Below, piece by piece: positions 32,486-42,052 of a DNA stretch of 64,000 nt. The translations under genes and the position numbers were made by a program. The notes under the pieces are model-generated. The model was not told the DNA's origin. It searched no databases and worked only from the letters and a program-made list of their open reading frames with translations. Every line of letters starts with the position of its first letter. The stretch's first letter is position 1. Source of the stretch: an uncultured Clostridium sp. (lineage in GTDB: Bacteria > Bacillota > Clostridia > Lachnospirales > Lachnospiraceae); the NCBI GenBank assembly GCA_900547035.1, contig URFM01000002.1, forward strand, positions 71,956-135,955, given 5' to 3'.

Positions 32486-32684
32486 CTTTCATCAAAAAAT
32501 ATAGACCAAATTACTGGAAAGTAACCGCTTTTTTTGTAAAAAAATACACTCAAAAAATTCCATAGTTCCTATGGGAAATTCTGAGCGCCTTTGCTCTAAA
32601 TTACGTAAACTAGAAAATCGGTTGTTAATTAATACCGCAGTTGGAAGAAATAGCTTTAAAACGTTGGTTTCTTCCTTTGCGTTA
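32486..32684 (-). promoter_or_regulatory. about 200-nt leader with internal terminator of the amino-acid ABC operon
   Basis: The promoter TTGACT-17-TATAAT lies at 32718-32690. On the minus strand the leader holds a GGAAGAAA/TTTCTTCC stem (32636-32674 area), CGGT/ACCG and GAGC/GCTC hairpins, then a terminator: TTCCCATAG, GAA, CTATGGAA and T6 (32577-32552). It ends about 80 bases before the start codon. Reads as a transcription attenuator; no known riboswitch or T-box motif was recognised. Confidence 0.65.
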
Positions 32685-32689
32685 ACTGC

Positions 32690-32718
32690 ATTATAGTCTT
32701 ATTTTTTTTAAAAGTCAA
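32690..32718 (-). promoter_or_regulatory. promoter of the amino-acid ABC operon
   Basis: On the minus strand TTGACT (32718-32713), 17 bases, TATAAT (32695-32690): near-consensus. Confidence 0.75.
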
Positions 32719-32735
32719 TAGTTTTCAAGTAAAAA

Positions 32736-32777
32736 TACAATAAATCTATTGTAAAAGCCACAATTTTTAAGTTGTGG
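32736..32777. promoter_or_regulatory. palindromes in the divergent region upstream of thrC
   Basis: TACAATA-AATC-TATTGTA (32736-32753, perfect 7-4-7 dyad) and CCACAA...TTGTGG (32758-32777). They lie between the amino-acid transporter promoter and the thrC promoter, so either may be an operator. The regulator is not known. Confidence 0.4.
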
Positions 32778-32824
32778 ATATTTTTGCATATAACAAGATT
32801 CAGCAGGCATGAACAAGGTTCCGG

Positions 32825-32853
32825 TTGCGCGGGGAAATGAAATGTGTTAAGAT
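32825..32853 (+). promoter_or_regulatory. promoter candidate of thrC
   Basis: TTGCGC, 17 bases, TAAGAT, 37 bases before the start codon at 32890. Confidence 0.45.
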
Positions 32854-32889
32854 CGAAAGTACAGATATTGTTAAAGAGAGGAATGTAAA

Positions 32890-34383
32890 ATGGCATTATC
32901 CTATGAGAGCACCAGAGGAGGAGAAAAGGGAGTGACCTCCTCACAGGCGATTTTAAAAGGGCTGGCAAAGGATGGCGGGCTGTTTATGCCTACCGAGATT
33001 CCGGCTCTGGATCTCCCCGTCCGGGAACTGGCAGGACTATCCTATCAGGAGACGGCCTACCGGATTATGCGGCTTTTTCTTACTGACTTTACGGAAGAGG
33101 AGCTGAGAAGCTGTATTGCGAAAGCCTACGATGAGAAGTTTGATACTGAGGAAATCGCGCCGTTAACTAAGGCGGAGGGAGAGTACTTTCTGGAGCTGTA
33201 TCATGGGAATACCATTGCGTTTAAGGATATGGCGCTGTCCATTCTGCCTCATTTGATGACTACGGCGGCGAAGAAAAATCATGTAGATCATGAGATCGTG
33301 ATTCTTACGGCCACTTCCGGAGATACGGGAAAGGCAGCGCTGGCCGGATTTGCCGATGTGCCGGGGACGAAGATTATCGTCTTTTATCCCAAGGGCGGAG
33401 TCAGCCGGGTTCAGGAGCTTCAAATGCGTACCCAGAAGGGGGAAAATACCAGCGTTGTGGCCATTCACGGAAATTTTGATGATGCCCAGACCGGAGTAAA
33501 GAAATTGTTTGCGGACAAGGAACTGGAGAGGGAGATGGAAGAGGCCGGCTATCAGTTTTCATCCGCCAACTCCATTAATATAGGAAGGCTGGTTCCTCAG
33601 ATTGTATATTATGTATATGCTTATGCCAAGCTCCTTGAGAACGGGGAAATTGCAGATGGGGAGCAAATCAACGTAACGGTTCCTACAGGCAACTTCGGTA
33701 ATATTTTAGCGGCCTATTTTGCAAAATGTATGGGACTTCCGATTAAGACCCTGGTTTGCGCTTCCAATGAAAACAAGGTCCTGTACGACTTTTTTGCTAC
33801 AGGTACCTATGACCGGAACCGGGAATTTGTGCTGACCAATTCTCCTTCTATGGATATTCTGATTTCCAGCAACCTGGAGCGGCTTATTTACTTAAGCACC
33901 GGATGTGACGCGGAGGCTACGGGGCAGCTGATGAGAGAACTGTCCGGCCAGGGCTCCTATCATGTGACGGATCAGATGAAGGCCTTCATGTCCGATTTTG
34001 TGGGCGGCTTTGCCACAGAGGAGGAGGATGAGGCGGAAATCCGCCGAATCTTTGAGGATACGGGTTATCTGGTAGATACCCATACCGGAGTAGCGGCAGC
34101 TGTTTACCGTCAGTATCGGGAAAAAACCGGAGATTCCACAAAAACAGTTATCGCCTCCACAGCCAGTCCCTTTAAGTTTTCTCACAGCGTGATGGAGGCT
34201 ATTAAAGGAAAGGAAGCGGTAGAAGGCAAAGATGAGTTTGAGATTGTGGACGCATTAAGCAGTCTGGCGGCGGTTCCGGTGCCCAAAGCGGTGGAAGAGA
34301 TCCGTACAGCTCCCATTCGTCACAACTTGGAGTGCGATGTGGATGGCATGAAAGACATGGTAAAGGGAATTTTGAATATTTGA
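32890..34383 (+). CDS. thrC: threonine synthase
   Basis: PLP enzyme converting O-phosphohomoserine to threonine, the last step of the pathway; cytosolic, 497 residues. The PLP Lys is in IAFKDMALS (about residue 110), with LTATSGDTGKAAL as the phosphate loop, SANSINIGRLVPQ and VPTGNFGNILA as further family blocks. The N-terminus YESTRGGEKGVTSSQAILKG is the usual threonine synthase domain. Monocistronic by position: the next gene has its own ribosome site 100 bases on. Confidence 0.95.
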   Translation: MALSYESTRGGEKGVTSSQAILKGLAKDGGLFMPTEIPALDLPVRELAGLSYQETAYRIMRLFLTDFTEEELRSCIAKAYDEKFDTEEIAPLTKAEGEYFLELYHGNTIAFKDMALSILPHLMTTAAKKNHVDHEIVILTATSGDTGKAALAGFADVPGTKIIVFYPKGGVSRVQELQMRTQKGENTSVVAIHGNFDDAQTGVKKLFADKELEREMEEAGYQFSSANSINIGRLVPQIVYYVYAYAKLLENGEIADGEQINVTVPTGNFGNILAAYFAKCMGLPIKTLVCASNENKVLYDFFATGTYDRNREFVLTNSPSMDILISSNLERLIYLSTGCDAEATGQLMRELSGQGSYHVTDQMKAFMSDFVGGFATEEEDEAEIRRIFEDTGYLVDTHTGVAAAVYRQYREKTGDSTKTVIASTASPFKFSHSVMEAIKGKEAVEGKDEFEIVDALSSLAAVPVPKAVEEIRTAPIRHNLECDVDGMKDMVKGILNI

Positions 34384-34483
34384 TGGTTTTTGCTTCACTT
34401 TTGGGAATAATTGTGGTATCTTAAGAGGGGACGAAATAGTTAAATAAATAACAATCATATACATCGATAAGGAGGTAAATGGA

Positions 34484-35347
34484 ATGTTAGTTTCAGCAAA
34501 AGAGATGCTTAACAAAGCGCGGGAGGGGAAATACGCAGTAGGACAGTTCAACATCAACAACCTGGAGTGGACCAAATCCATTCTGCTTACGTCTCAGGAA
34601 CTTCAGTCCCCGGTTATTCTGGGAGTTTCTGAAGGAGCAGGAAAGTATATGACCGGTTTTAAGACTGTGGCTGCCATGGTAAAGGCGATGATGGAGGAGC
34701 TGAATATCACGGTTCCCGTTGCCCTGCACCTGGATCACGGTACTTACGAGGGATGCTACAAGTGCATTAAAGCAGGTTTCTCCTCCATTATGTTTGACGG
34801 TTCCCATTACCCCATCGAGGAAAATATTGAAAAGACCAAAGAACTGGTAAAGATTGCCCATGCTATGGGACTTTCCCTGGAGGCTGAGGTAGGCTCCATC
34901 GGCGGAGAAGAAGACGGAGTGGTAGGCTTAGGAGAGTGCGCCGACCCGGCAGAGTGCAAGGCTATCGCGGATCTGGGGGTAGACTTTTTGGCAGCGGGAA
35001 TCGGAAATATCCACGGCAAATATCCGGCCAACTGGCCCGGACTGCGTTTTGACGTACTGGAGGCGGTAAAGGCTCAGGTGGGAGACATGCCTTTAGTTCT
35101 TCACGGAGGCACCGGAATTCCGGAGGATATGATTAAGAAGGCCATCAGCCTGGGCGTTGCGAAGATTAACGTGAATACGGAGTGCCAGCTGACCTTTGCC
35201 GAGGCAACCCGCAAGTATATTGAGGCAGGCAAGGACCAGCAGGGTAAAGGCTACGATCCCAGAAAGCTTTTGGCTCCCGGCGCGGAGGCCATCAAGGGTA
35301 CTGTGAAGGAGAAAATGGAGCTGTTTGGTTCTGTAGGAAAAGCCTGA
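34484..35347 (+). CDS. fba: class II fructose-1,6-bisphosphate aldolase
   Basis: Zinc-dependent glycolytic aldolase, 287 residues. Catalytic Asp and zinc His are in ALHLDHGTYEG (about 77-87), with GSIGGEEDG and the His ligands GNIHGKYP and LHGGTGIP; C-terminal INVNTECQLTFA completes the family. Start ATG 34484 follows AAGGAGGT. It cleaves fructose-1,6-bisphosphate into two trioses and is needed for growth on sugars. It stands alone between thrC and the glutamine synthetase gene. Confidence 0.97.
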   Translation: MLVSAKEMLNKAREGKYAVGQFNINNLEWTKSILLTSQELQSPVILGVSEGAGKYMTGFKTVAAMVKAMMEELNITVPVALHLDHGTYEGCYKCIKAGFSSIMFDGSHYPIEENIEKTKELVKIAHAMGLSLEAEVGSIGGEEDGVVGLGECADPAECKAIADLGVDFLAAGIGNIHGKYPANWPGLRFDVLEAVKAQVGDMPLVLHGGTGIPEDMIKKAISLGVAKINVNTECQLTFAEATRKYIEAGKDQQGKGYDPRKLLAPGAEAIKGTVKEKMELFGSVGKA

Positions 35348-35405
35348 AAAGAGGGCTGCAAAAACTGCAGGCAAGAAAAAACCTCAAGTGTATAAAAAAA
35401 AGTAC

Positions 35406-35434
35406 TTGCTTTTTTGGGGGAAATGATTTATCTT
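35406..35434 (+). promoter_or_regulatory. promoter candidate of the glutamine synthetase gene
   Basis: TTGCTT, 17 bases, TATCTT. It lies just before a strong terminator at 35448-35486, so transcripts starting here must read through it to reach glnA. Confidence 0.45.
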
Positions 35435-35447
35435 AAGAAAGAACAAA

Positions 35448-35486
35448 GGCGTTCTCTCATTGGAGAGAGCGCCTTCTTTTTTATTT
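35448..35486 (+). terminator. strong intrinsic terminator between fba and glnA
   Basis: GGCGTTCTCTC (35448-35458), loop ATTG, GAGAGAGCGCC (35463-35473) and a T-rich run to 35486. It either ends fba mRNA or attenuates glnA. Confidence 0.85.
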
Positions 35487-35600
35487 ATATATGCTGCTGA
35501 TCAGCCGGGCCCGGCGCTGCAGATGAGGAGTCAGGATGCCCCTTCCGAAAGGGCGGAGACTGCGCAAGGCAGACCGAAAAAAAGAGAGGATGGAAAATCT
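35487..35600 (+). promoter_or_regulatory. structured 5' region of the glutamine synthetase gene
   Basis: After the terminator the leader has GCCGGGCCCGGC (palindrome at 35503-35514), a GCCCCTTCCGAAAGGGC hairpin and CTG/CAG. No -10 element is visible. No known aptamer was recognised. Confidence 0.35.
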
Positions 35601-37715
35601 ATGAGCGAAGTGATGAATGTTACGGAGATTTTTGGAGAGAACGCTTTTAACGATGTTGTGATGCGGGAGCGCCTCCCAAAGAGCGTCTACAAAAAATTAA
35701 AAGAAACCATTAAAAATGGAGCAGAACTGGATCCCAGCATTGCGGATGTGGTAGCTCATGCTATGAAAGAGTGGGCCATAGAGCATGGCGCCACCCATTA
35801 CACCCATTGGTTCCAGCCCCTGACCGGCATGACAGCGGAGAAGCACGATTCCTTTATCTCCGCCCCCAAGAATGGCCGCGTGATTATGGAGTTTTCCGGA
35901 AAAGAGCTGATTAAAGGCGAGCCTGATGCCTCATCCTTCCCCTCCGGCGGCCTGAGAGCTACCTTTGAGGCAAGAGGTTATACGGCCTGGGACTGCACCT
36001 CTCCAGCCTTTTTAAGAGAGTCCGCTATTGGTGTTACCCTGTGTATTCCTACTGCCTTCTGCTCCTACTCAGGGGAAGCTCTGGATAAGAAAACCCCGCT
36101 GCTGCGTTCCATGCAGGCGGTAAATGAGCAGGCACTGAGAATTTTGAGATTATTCGGCAATACTACTGCAAAGCGCGTGGCTCCTTCCGTAGGACCAGAG
36201 CAGGAGTATTTCCTGGTTGATAAGAAAAAGTACCTCCAGAGAAAGGATTTGATTTATACCGGACGCACCCTGTTCGGCGCGATGCCTCCCAAGGGACAGG
36301 AGATGGACGATCACTATTTCGGCGTAATCCGGGAGAGAATCGGAGCCTTCATGAAGGATGTAAACCAGGAACTGTGGAAGCTGGGGGTTCCGGCAAAGAC
36401 CCAGCACAATGAGGTGGCTCCCGGACAGCATGAGCTGGCTCCCATTTACGAGGAGGCCAATGTGGCTACAGACCACAACCAGATTGTGATGGAGACATTA
36501 AAAAGGGTGGCCGGAAATCACGGTATGGCCTGCCTTCTTCACGAAAAGCCTTTTGCTGGAGTGAACGGTTCCGGAAAGCATAATAACTGGTCCTTGACTG
36601 CCGATGACGGCACTAATATGCTGAATCCCGGAGATACGCCTCACGAAAATGTGCAGTTCCTTTTGGTTCTGGCCTGCATTATCAAGGCTGTGGATCTTCA
36701 CGCAGACCTGCTTCGGGAGTCTGCCGCGGATGTAGGAAATGATCACCGCCTGGGCGCGAATGAGGCCCCGCCAGCTATTATTTCTATCTTTCTGGGCGAA
36801 CAGCTGGAGGATGTGATTGAGCAGCTGTGCGACACCGGAGAGGCCACCCATTCCAAAAAAGGCGGCACATTAAAGACCGGTGTAAACATTCTGCCGGATT
36901 TAGATAAGGACGCTACGGACCGCAACCGGACCTCACCTTTTGCTTTTACGGGAAATAAGTTCGAATTCCGTATGGTCGGTTCCTCCGATTCCATCGCCTC
37001 TCCCAACACGGTGCTAAACACCATTGTGGCAGAAGCATTTAAGGAAGCGGCGGATATTCTGGAGAACGCGGAAGACTTTGATTTGGCGGTTCATGACCTG
37101 ATTAAGAAGATGCTGTCCGACCACCGCCGCATTATCTTTAATGGAAATGGCTACGCCCAGGAGTGGGTAGAGGAGGCGGAGCGCAGAGGCCTGCCTAACA
37201 TCCGTTCCATGGTAGATGCCATTCCTGCGCTGAAGACAGAAAAGGCGGTTAAGCTTTTTGAGGAGTTTAAGGTATTTACCAGAGCGGAACTGGAGTCCAG
37301 AGTGGAGGTAGAGTTTGAAAACTACTCCAAGGCCATCAACATCGAGGCCAGAACCATGATTGATATGGCCAGCAAGCAGTTTATGCCCTGTGTTATCCAT
37401 TACACCACCCGCCTTGCCAACTCGATTCGTTCCGTGAAGGAAGCCTGCCCGGAGGCGGATGTAAGCGTTCAGACGGAGCTTCTGATGGAGACCTCCGACC
37501 TGCTGTCTGAAATGAGAGTAGCGCTGGCGGCTCTGACTGATGCCACTGACCGCTGCGCGGCCATTGGAGAAGGCGAGGAGCAGGCGCTGGCTTACCACAG
37601 CCAGGTTGTTCCCGCTATGGCCGCTTTAAGAGCTCCGGTGGACCGTCTGGAGATGATTGTGGATAAGGACCTTTGGCCCATGCCCAGCTATGGCGATTTG
37701 ATTTTCGAAGTATAA
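35601..37715 (+). CDS. glnA: glutamine synthetase type III
   Basis: Large type III glutamine synthetase (704 residues; GlnN type), ATP-dependent amidation of glutamate. Family blocks: [32 protein letters not shown] (metal Glu), [29 protein letters not shown] (ATP site) and [18 protein letters not shown] 35601 is ten bases after AGAGAGGA; the frame is open to 35460, but that part overlaps the terminator stem. Type III enzymes lack the short 470-residue GSI length and are common in Bacteroides and clostridia. Terminated by the hairpin at 37729-37769. Confidence 0.95.
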   Translation: MSEVMNVTEIFGENAFNDVVMRERLPKSVYKKLKETIKNGAELDPSIADVVAHAMKEWAIEHGATHYTHWFQPLTGMTAEKHDSFISAPKNGRVIMEFSGKELIKGEPDASSFPSGGLRATFEARGYTAWDCTSPAFLRESAIGVTLCIPTAFCSYSGEALDKKTPLLRSMQAVNEQALRILRLFGNTTAKRVAPSVGPEQEYFLVDKKKYLQRKDLIYTGRTLFGAMPPKGQEMDDHYFGVIRERIGAFMKDVNQELWKLGVPAKTQHNEVAPGQHELAPIYEEANVATDHNQIVMETLKRVAGNHGMACLLHEKPFAGVNGSGKHNNWSLTADDGTNMLNPGDTPHENVQFLLVLACIIKAVDLHADLLRESAADVGNDHRLGANEAPPAIISIFLGEQLEDVIEQLCDTGEATHSKKGGTLKTGVNILPDLDKDATDRNRTSPFAFTGNKFEFRMVGSSDSIASPNTVLNTIVAEAFKEAADILENAEDFDLAVHDLIKKMLSDHRRIIFNGNGYAQEWVEEAERRGLPNIRSMVDAIPALKTEKAVKLFEEFKVFTRAELESRVEVEFENYSKAINIEARTMIDMASKQFMPCVIHYTTRLANSIRSVKEACPEADVSVQTELLMETSDLLSEMRVALAALTDATDRCAAIGEGEEQALAYHSQVVPAMAALRAPVDRLEMIVDKDLWPMPSYGDLIFEV

Positions 37716-37728
37716 TCGAGACATATGG

Positions 37729-37769
37729 AAAAGCCCCGGGATGGCATATAATGCTTCCTGGGGCTTTTT
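37729..37769. terminator. bidirectional terminator between glnA and the YitT gene
   Basis: AAAAGCCCCGGG, 16-base loop, CCTGGGGCTTTTT: a 12-pair stem with T-runs for both directions, between convergent genes. Confidence 0.85.
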
Positions 37770-37776
37770 AGGTGAA

Positions 37777-38619
37777 TCAGCTGTATTCTAAAAATCCTTC
37801 TCCAAATACCTCTCTTGCATCGCTGACAATTACAAAGGCCTTTCGGTCAATCTGCTTTACAATGTCCCGTACCAGAACAATTTCCTTTTTGGATACCACG
37901 CAGAACAACATTTGTTTTCCACTTTTCGAGTACATACCCACAGCATCTATGGAAGTGACGCCCCGCTCCAGCCGTTTCATAATAAGATCCGCGATTTCCT
38001 GGCTCCGGTCAGAAATGATAACTGCCTGCGTGGCGAATTTGAGGCCGTCCAACAGGTTGTCCGAAAGTTTGCATACGCAGTAAATGGCGATAATGGCATA
38101 CAGGGCGTGATGAATTCCAAAAATAGAGGCGCCTGCCAATACTACCATTCCGTCCAAAAACTGCATGATCCAGGCGATGCTGTACTGGCGCATTTTCAGT
38201 TGGATTAGAGCAGCCAGCATATCCGTGCCTCCGGTAGTGGCCTGGTACATAAAGACTAAGCCGGTTCCGATACCGGATACAATTCCGCCGAAAAGGGCAG
38301 ATAACAGCAGATCATCCGGCCTCAGGGGAATTTCTGGAATGATATAGAGGGAGATTGAGAGGGATACGGTAGCGGCTAGTGTACGGCGGATAAAGGTCCA
38401 CCCTTTCAGCCGCCAGGCGGCTAAGAAGAGTGGAATATTCAGCATGGTGTTGGTAAGCCAGAGGGGAGCTCCCAAAAGGTTCTTGACGATGATGGCAATG
38501 CCGGAAACGCCTCCTGTGACCAGATTTGCTGGATCATAGATGTTTTTAATGGCAAATCCCATGATAAAAGCGCCGAGGACGATGGCCGCATATTCGCGCA
38601 ACTCTTTTTTCTGTATCAT
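37777..38619 (-). CDS. YitT-family membrane protein (DUF161/DUF2179)
   Basis: A 280-residue protein with about six helices in the first 170 residues (YitT_membrane: NLVTGGVSGIAIIVKNLLG) and a cytosolic DUF2179 domain at the C-terminus (AVIISDRSQEIADLIMKRLERGVT, VVSKKEIVLVRDIVKQID). Family function is not established. It starts 12 bases after the AbgT stop, so amidohydrolase, AbgT and YitT form one operon. Confidence 0.9.
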   Translation of the reverse strand: MIQKKELREYAAIVLGAFIMGFAIKNIYDPANLVTGGVSGIAIIVKNLLGAPLWLTNTMLNIPLFLAAWRLKGWTFIRRTLAATVSLSISLYIIPEIPLRPDDLLLSALFGGIVSGIGTGLVFMYQATTGGTDMLAALIQLKMRQYSIAWIMQFLDGMVVLAGASIFGIHHALYAIIAIYCVCKLSDNLLDGLKFATQAVIISDRSQEIADLIMKRLERGVTSIDAVGMYSKSGKQMLFCVVSKKEIVLVRDIVKQIDRKAFVIVSDAREVFGEGFLEYS

Positions 38620-38631
38620 AATTCAATGCCC

Positions 38632-40200
38632 CTATATAAACATTTCTACGCCGGGGCCCAGGGGCAGTTTTAACGCCCACCATACGGCCAGGATGATTAA
38701 CTGTGTGATCAGAGTAGCGATGGAGTAGGGCATGCAGCCGGCGAATACATTTCCCATGCCTGGAGTCTTGCTCTTGTCGGTGTTGTACTTTCCTAAAAGG
38801 CCTACAATGAGGGCGATATCTGAGGAAATAGGAGCAATGCAGTTGGCGGAAGCATCTCCGATTCGGTAAGCAAGGGTGGTAAGGGCGGGGCTGAATCCGA
38901 TGGAGTAAAACATGGGAATCAGGATTGGTGCCAGGATCATCCATTTGGAGGAACCGGAGGTCATAAATAGATCCAGGAAAATGGTGAACAGGATCACTAA
39001 CACCAGCAGGCCGAATCCATTGATCCCGGTACCCTTAATCCATTCTGCCCCCGCTGCACCCAGAACGGTGGGAATGTTGGAGGCGTTGAACAGATAGATA
39101 AACAGGGAAGCCGGCAGGGCGATGACCATGAAATTAACCATGGAGTCGATGCTTTTTGCCAGCATTTTAGGCAAATCATTCCAGGTGGCAATCTTCTTGG
39201 TAGTACGTCCGTAAGCAATAGCGGTGACCAAAAAGAAGAGAAATAAAATGGTCAGGATGCTCTTTAAAAGAGGTGAATTAGGAAGCAGCGAGCCATCCTC
39301 CGCCCGGAAGAAGGAGTTGGAGGGGATGCAGGCGGCCACCACCAGGGCAATAAAGACGATAGCAGCGATGCCGGCATTGCGCAGGGCACGATGCTCGACG
39401 GGGGTTAAACCATTGGAAGCATCCGCATCCTGTACCAGGCTTAAATCCTTGGGTTCGCCGATGAAGCCCCTGACAAATTTGGTGGTTACGAAAGTGTAGA
39501 CTACGGTCAAGATCAGGGCGCTGACCAGCATGAAATACCAGTTCTGGAGTACATGGACGGTGGAAGTGTCAATACCCAGGGAGGAACAGACGGACTCATC
39601 AATCCCGCTTACTAGAACGTCCAGATTTCCTACAAAGAGATTTGCGGCGAATCCGGCGTTGCCGGCTGCGTATGACAGGATGATGCCCAGCCAGGGGTTG
39701 TAGCCCATGGAAGCGAATACGGCTGCGGATACAGCAGTACATCCGAGGACACCGGCGTTGGAGGCGGTATGGGCATTGATGGCGACAAAGGAAACCACGG
39801 CAAAGACAAATGCTGGACGGACACCCATAATAGTCCGCTTGATTACAGCGCCGAACAGGCCGACCTGCTCCGCCAAGCCGATGGACAGCATCAGAAGGCC
39901 CATCATCATCATAGGAGAGAAGTTGTAGTAGATGCTGTACATGTTTTGGGTCACATTAGTGATCGTGTCCCGGTTGATCAGATTGATCACAGTGGTTGTA
40001 ACGATCTCACTTGAGGTACCGTTTGAGCCTGCCTGTTCATAGGTGACAGATACTCCGGCGAAGATGACGGATAAAATAACGGATACGAAAATTAAAATGG
40101 TGAACAGGTAAAAGGGATGGGGGAATTTATTTCCTACAACCTCTACCCCGTGTATAAATCGCCAAAACAGACTTTTCTTTTCTTGTGTTGCAGTTTCCAT
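38632..40200 (-). CDS. AbgT-family transporter (p-aminobenzoyl-glutamate / drug type)
   Basis: A 522-residue membrane transporter of the AbgT family with about 12 helices. Blocks: NKFPHPFYLFTILI at the start, NAHTASNAGVLGC in the core, GNAGFAANLFVGNLDVLVSGID, and SGSSKWMILAPILIPMFY and RIGDASANCIAPISSDIALIVGLLGKY (the signature). Members import p-aminobenzoyl-glutamate or export sulfonamides; family members also take up peptides. ATG 40200 follows GGGAGG. It lies between the amidohydrolase and YitT genes, suggesting uptake of the amidohydrolase substrate or export of its product. Confidence 0.9.
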   Translation of the reverse strand: METATQEKKSLFWRFIHGVEVVGNKFPHPFYLFTILIFVSVILSVIFAGVSVTYEQAGSNGTSSEIVTTTVINLINRDTITNVTQNMYSIYYNFSPMMMMGLLMLSIGLAEQVGLFGAVIKRTIMGVRPAFVFAVVSFVAINAHTASNAGVLGCTAVSAAVFASMGYNPWLGIILSYAAGNAGFAANLFVGNLDVLVSGIDESVCSSLGIDTSTVHVLQNWYFMLVSALILTVVYTFVTTKFVRGFIGEPKDLSLVQDADASNGLTPVEHRALRNAGIAAIVFIALVVAACIPSNSFFRAEDGSLLPNSPLLKSILTILFLFFLVTAIAYGRTTKKIATWNDLPKMLAKSIDSMVNFMVIALPASLFIYLFNASNIPTVLGAAGAEWIKGTGINGFGLLVLVILFTIFLDLFMTSGSSKWMILAPILIPMFYSIGFSPALTTLAYRIGDASANCIAPISSDIALIVGLLGKYNTDKSKTPGMGNVFAGCMPYSIATLITQLIILAVWWALKLPLGPGVEMFI

Positions 40201-40227
40201 TAATATACCTCCCATTCATGCTGCTTT

Positions 40228-41853
40228 TTATGCTTGCTGATAGACGGTTTCGCCGCCGACAACGGTTTCCAGAGCCCGGATGTCCTTGATTTCTTCCGCC
40301 GGACAGTTCATAAGGTCCCGGTCAATGATTACGAAGTCTGCCAGCTTTCCGGCTTCGATGCTTCCCTTTAAGTTTTCTTCAAACCCGGCATAGGCTCCCC
40401 AGGTGGTGTAGGAGCGAAGCGCTTCTTCACGGGTCATGGCCTGTTCGGGATGCCATCCATTTTCGGGAATACCCTTTTCGTCTTTGCGGGTGATGGCACA
40501 GTACATGCTGACAAAGGGATTACAGTTTTCAACCGGTGAGTCGGTTCCGTTGGGAAGAGGATTTCCCTGATCGATAAGGGTTCTCCAGGCATAGGCACCC
40601 TTGATCCGTTCCGCGCCAAGGCGTTGATCCGCTACTCTCTTGTCAGTCCTGAGAAATACGGTTTGGTGAGTGGGGATAATGCCTAACTGGTGAAATCTGG
40701 GAATATCTTCCGGAGCCAGGATCTGGGCGTGCTCAATCCGAAGCCTTGCATCTGGATCAGGAAGTTCTTTTAAAAGTCGTTCGTAGACATCCAAACACTG
40801 GCGGTTAGCGCTATCTCCGATGGCGTGGCACATGGTCTGGAATCCTGCCTTCCGGGCTTCATAGAGAATGGTGTAGAGCTGTTCGTTGGTCCATTTTCCG
40901 TTCCCCTTATGGCCGGGCTGGTCAGAATAATCCTCCAGCAGCCAGGCGCTGCGGGCACCCAGGGAACCATCGCAGGAAATTTTGTAGGCTCTGGCGGTGA
41001 GACGGTTGTCATACATGCCGATGCGCAGCCCCTTCTGGAAATATTTCATGGAGCCGGAGTAGAGTTCATCGTAGTTGGGGCGGCCAATGACCCTCATGCT
41101 GGCATAGATCCGAAGCTTGAGGATGTGCTTTTGGTAGAGCTCTTCCCAGGCTTCAATCCACTTTTCATCGGTGCCCGCATCGTGGACCGTGGTAAGACCG
41201 TGGGAGAAGAATTCATCCTGGGCCAGGAGGACGATTTTTTGAAGCTGCTCTTTTCCGTAGGGAGGAATGGCCTTGTTAAAAGGTTCCTGGGCCTGGTCGG
41301 TTACAACGCCAAGCAGGGAGCCGTCCGGTTTGCGCAGGTACTCTCCGCCTACAGGATCAGGAGTATCATTTGTGACACCGGCAGTTTCAAAGGCTTTGCT
41401 GTTGACCCAGGCCCCATGGCCGCAGGCACGTTTCAGATAGACGGGAAAATCAGGACACACTGCATCCAGTTCTTCTTTGGTGGGAAAGGAAGCATCAGGC
41501 CATTCATCATTGAGCCATCCCCGCCCTACGATCCATTCTCCCGGATGAGCGTTCTGGCGGGCTTTTGCTACCATGTTCACTATTTCCTGCTTCTGTTTAC
41601 CTACGATGTCCAGTTCAAGCTTCATAGCGCCCGTATTATTGATGTGCAGGTGGGAATCGATGAGTCCTGGGAGTACGGTCCTGCCGTTTAAATCTATGAT
41701 CTTTGTCTGTGGGGAACATAAGGCGCGTATTTCTTCATCGCTTCCAGCTGCGATAAAGCGGTCTCCTGACAGAGCGAAGGCGGAGCAAATGGAAAACTCC
41801 TTGTCTGCCGTATATACCCGGCCATTTATATAAGCGGTATCTGCTGTTCTCAT
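40228..41853 (-). CDS. YtcJ-type amidohydrolase
   Basis: A 541-residue metal-dependent amidohydrolase (amidohydro_3). It has the metal site LPGLIDSHLHIN (about 61-72), HAIGDSANRQ and IEHAQILAP (His ligands), and PNGTDSPVEN near the end, plus the flanking beta-sandwich. YtcJ-type enzymes act on amides, carbamates or dipeptide-like compounds; the substrate is unknown. Start ATG 41853 follows AGGAGGT. First gene of the operon with AbgT and YitT, divergent from a LysR regulator gene. Confidence 0.9.
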   Translation of the reverse strand: MRTADTAYINGRVYTADKEFSICSAFALSGDRFIAAGSDEEIRALCSPQTKIIDLNGRTVLPGLIDSHLHINNTGAMKLELDIVGKQKQEIVNMVAKARQNAHPGEWIVGRGWLNDEWPDASFPTKEELDAVCPDFPVYLKRACGHGAWVNSKAFETAGVTNDTPDPVGGEYLRKPDGSLLGVVTDQAQEPFNKAIPPYGKEQLQKIVLLAQDEFFSHGLTTVHDAGTDEKWIEAWEELYQKHILKLRIYASMRVIGRPNYDELYSGSMKYFQKGLRIGMYDNRLTARAYKISCDGSLGARSAWLLEDYSDQPGHKGNGKWTNEQLYTILYEARKAGFQTMCHAIGDSANRQCLDVYERLLKELPDPDARLRIEHAQILAPEDIPRFHQLGIIPTHQTVFLRTDKRVADQRLGAERIKGAYAWRTLIDQGNPLPNGTDSPVENCNPFVSMYCAITRKDEKGIPENGWHPEQAMTREEALRSYTTWGAYAGFEENLKGSIEAGKLADFVIIDRDLMNCPAEEIKDIRALETVVGGETVYQQA

Positions 41854-41963
41854 ATCTGTTGTGACCTCCTTTTGGTTTTGAATGTTACGTTTGGGTTGAC
41901 AGCTGTCTGTATAGTTTCTATAATGTTACAGTAAAAAATATAGTTCTTTATAGTAAAAAACTC

Positions 41964-42024
41964 CAATACCACTTTTGCATAAGATTATAATAAAAGTGAT
42001 TATCACATATATTTGGTGGTATTG
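41964..42024. promoter_or_regulatory. inverted repeat in the divergent region of the amidohydrolase and LysR genes
   Basis: CAATACCAC (41964-41972) and GTGGTATTG (42016-42024), a 9-bp inverted repeat of spaced half-sites, as expected for a LysR target. TATAGTTTCTATA (41909-41921) nearby is a second palindrome. Binding by the protein at 42053 is inferred from position. Confidence 0.5.
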
Positions 42025-42052
42025 CATTGGAGAATTTGAAGGGGGCAATGGG

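Noticed and set aside
35487..35600. Cobalamin riboswitch upstream of glnA.
   Set aside because: A short AGTCAGGATGCCCC stretch faintly recalls the B12 box, but the rest of the aptamer is missing.
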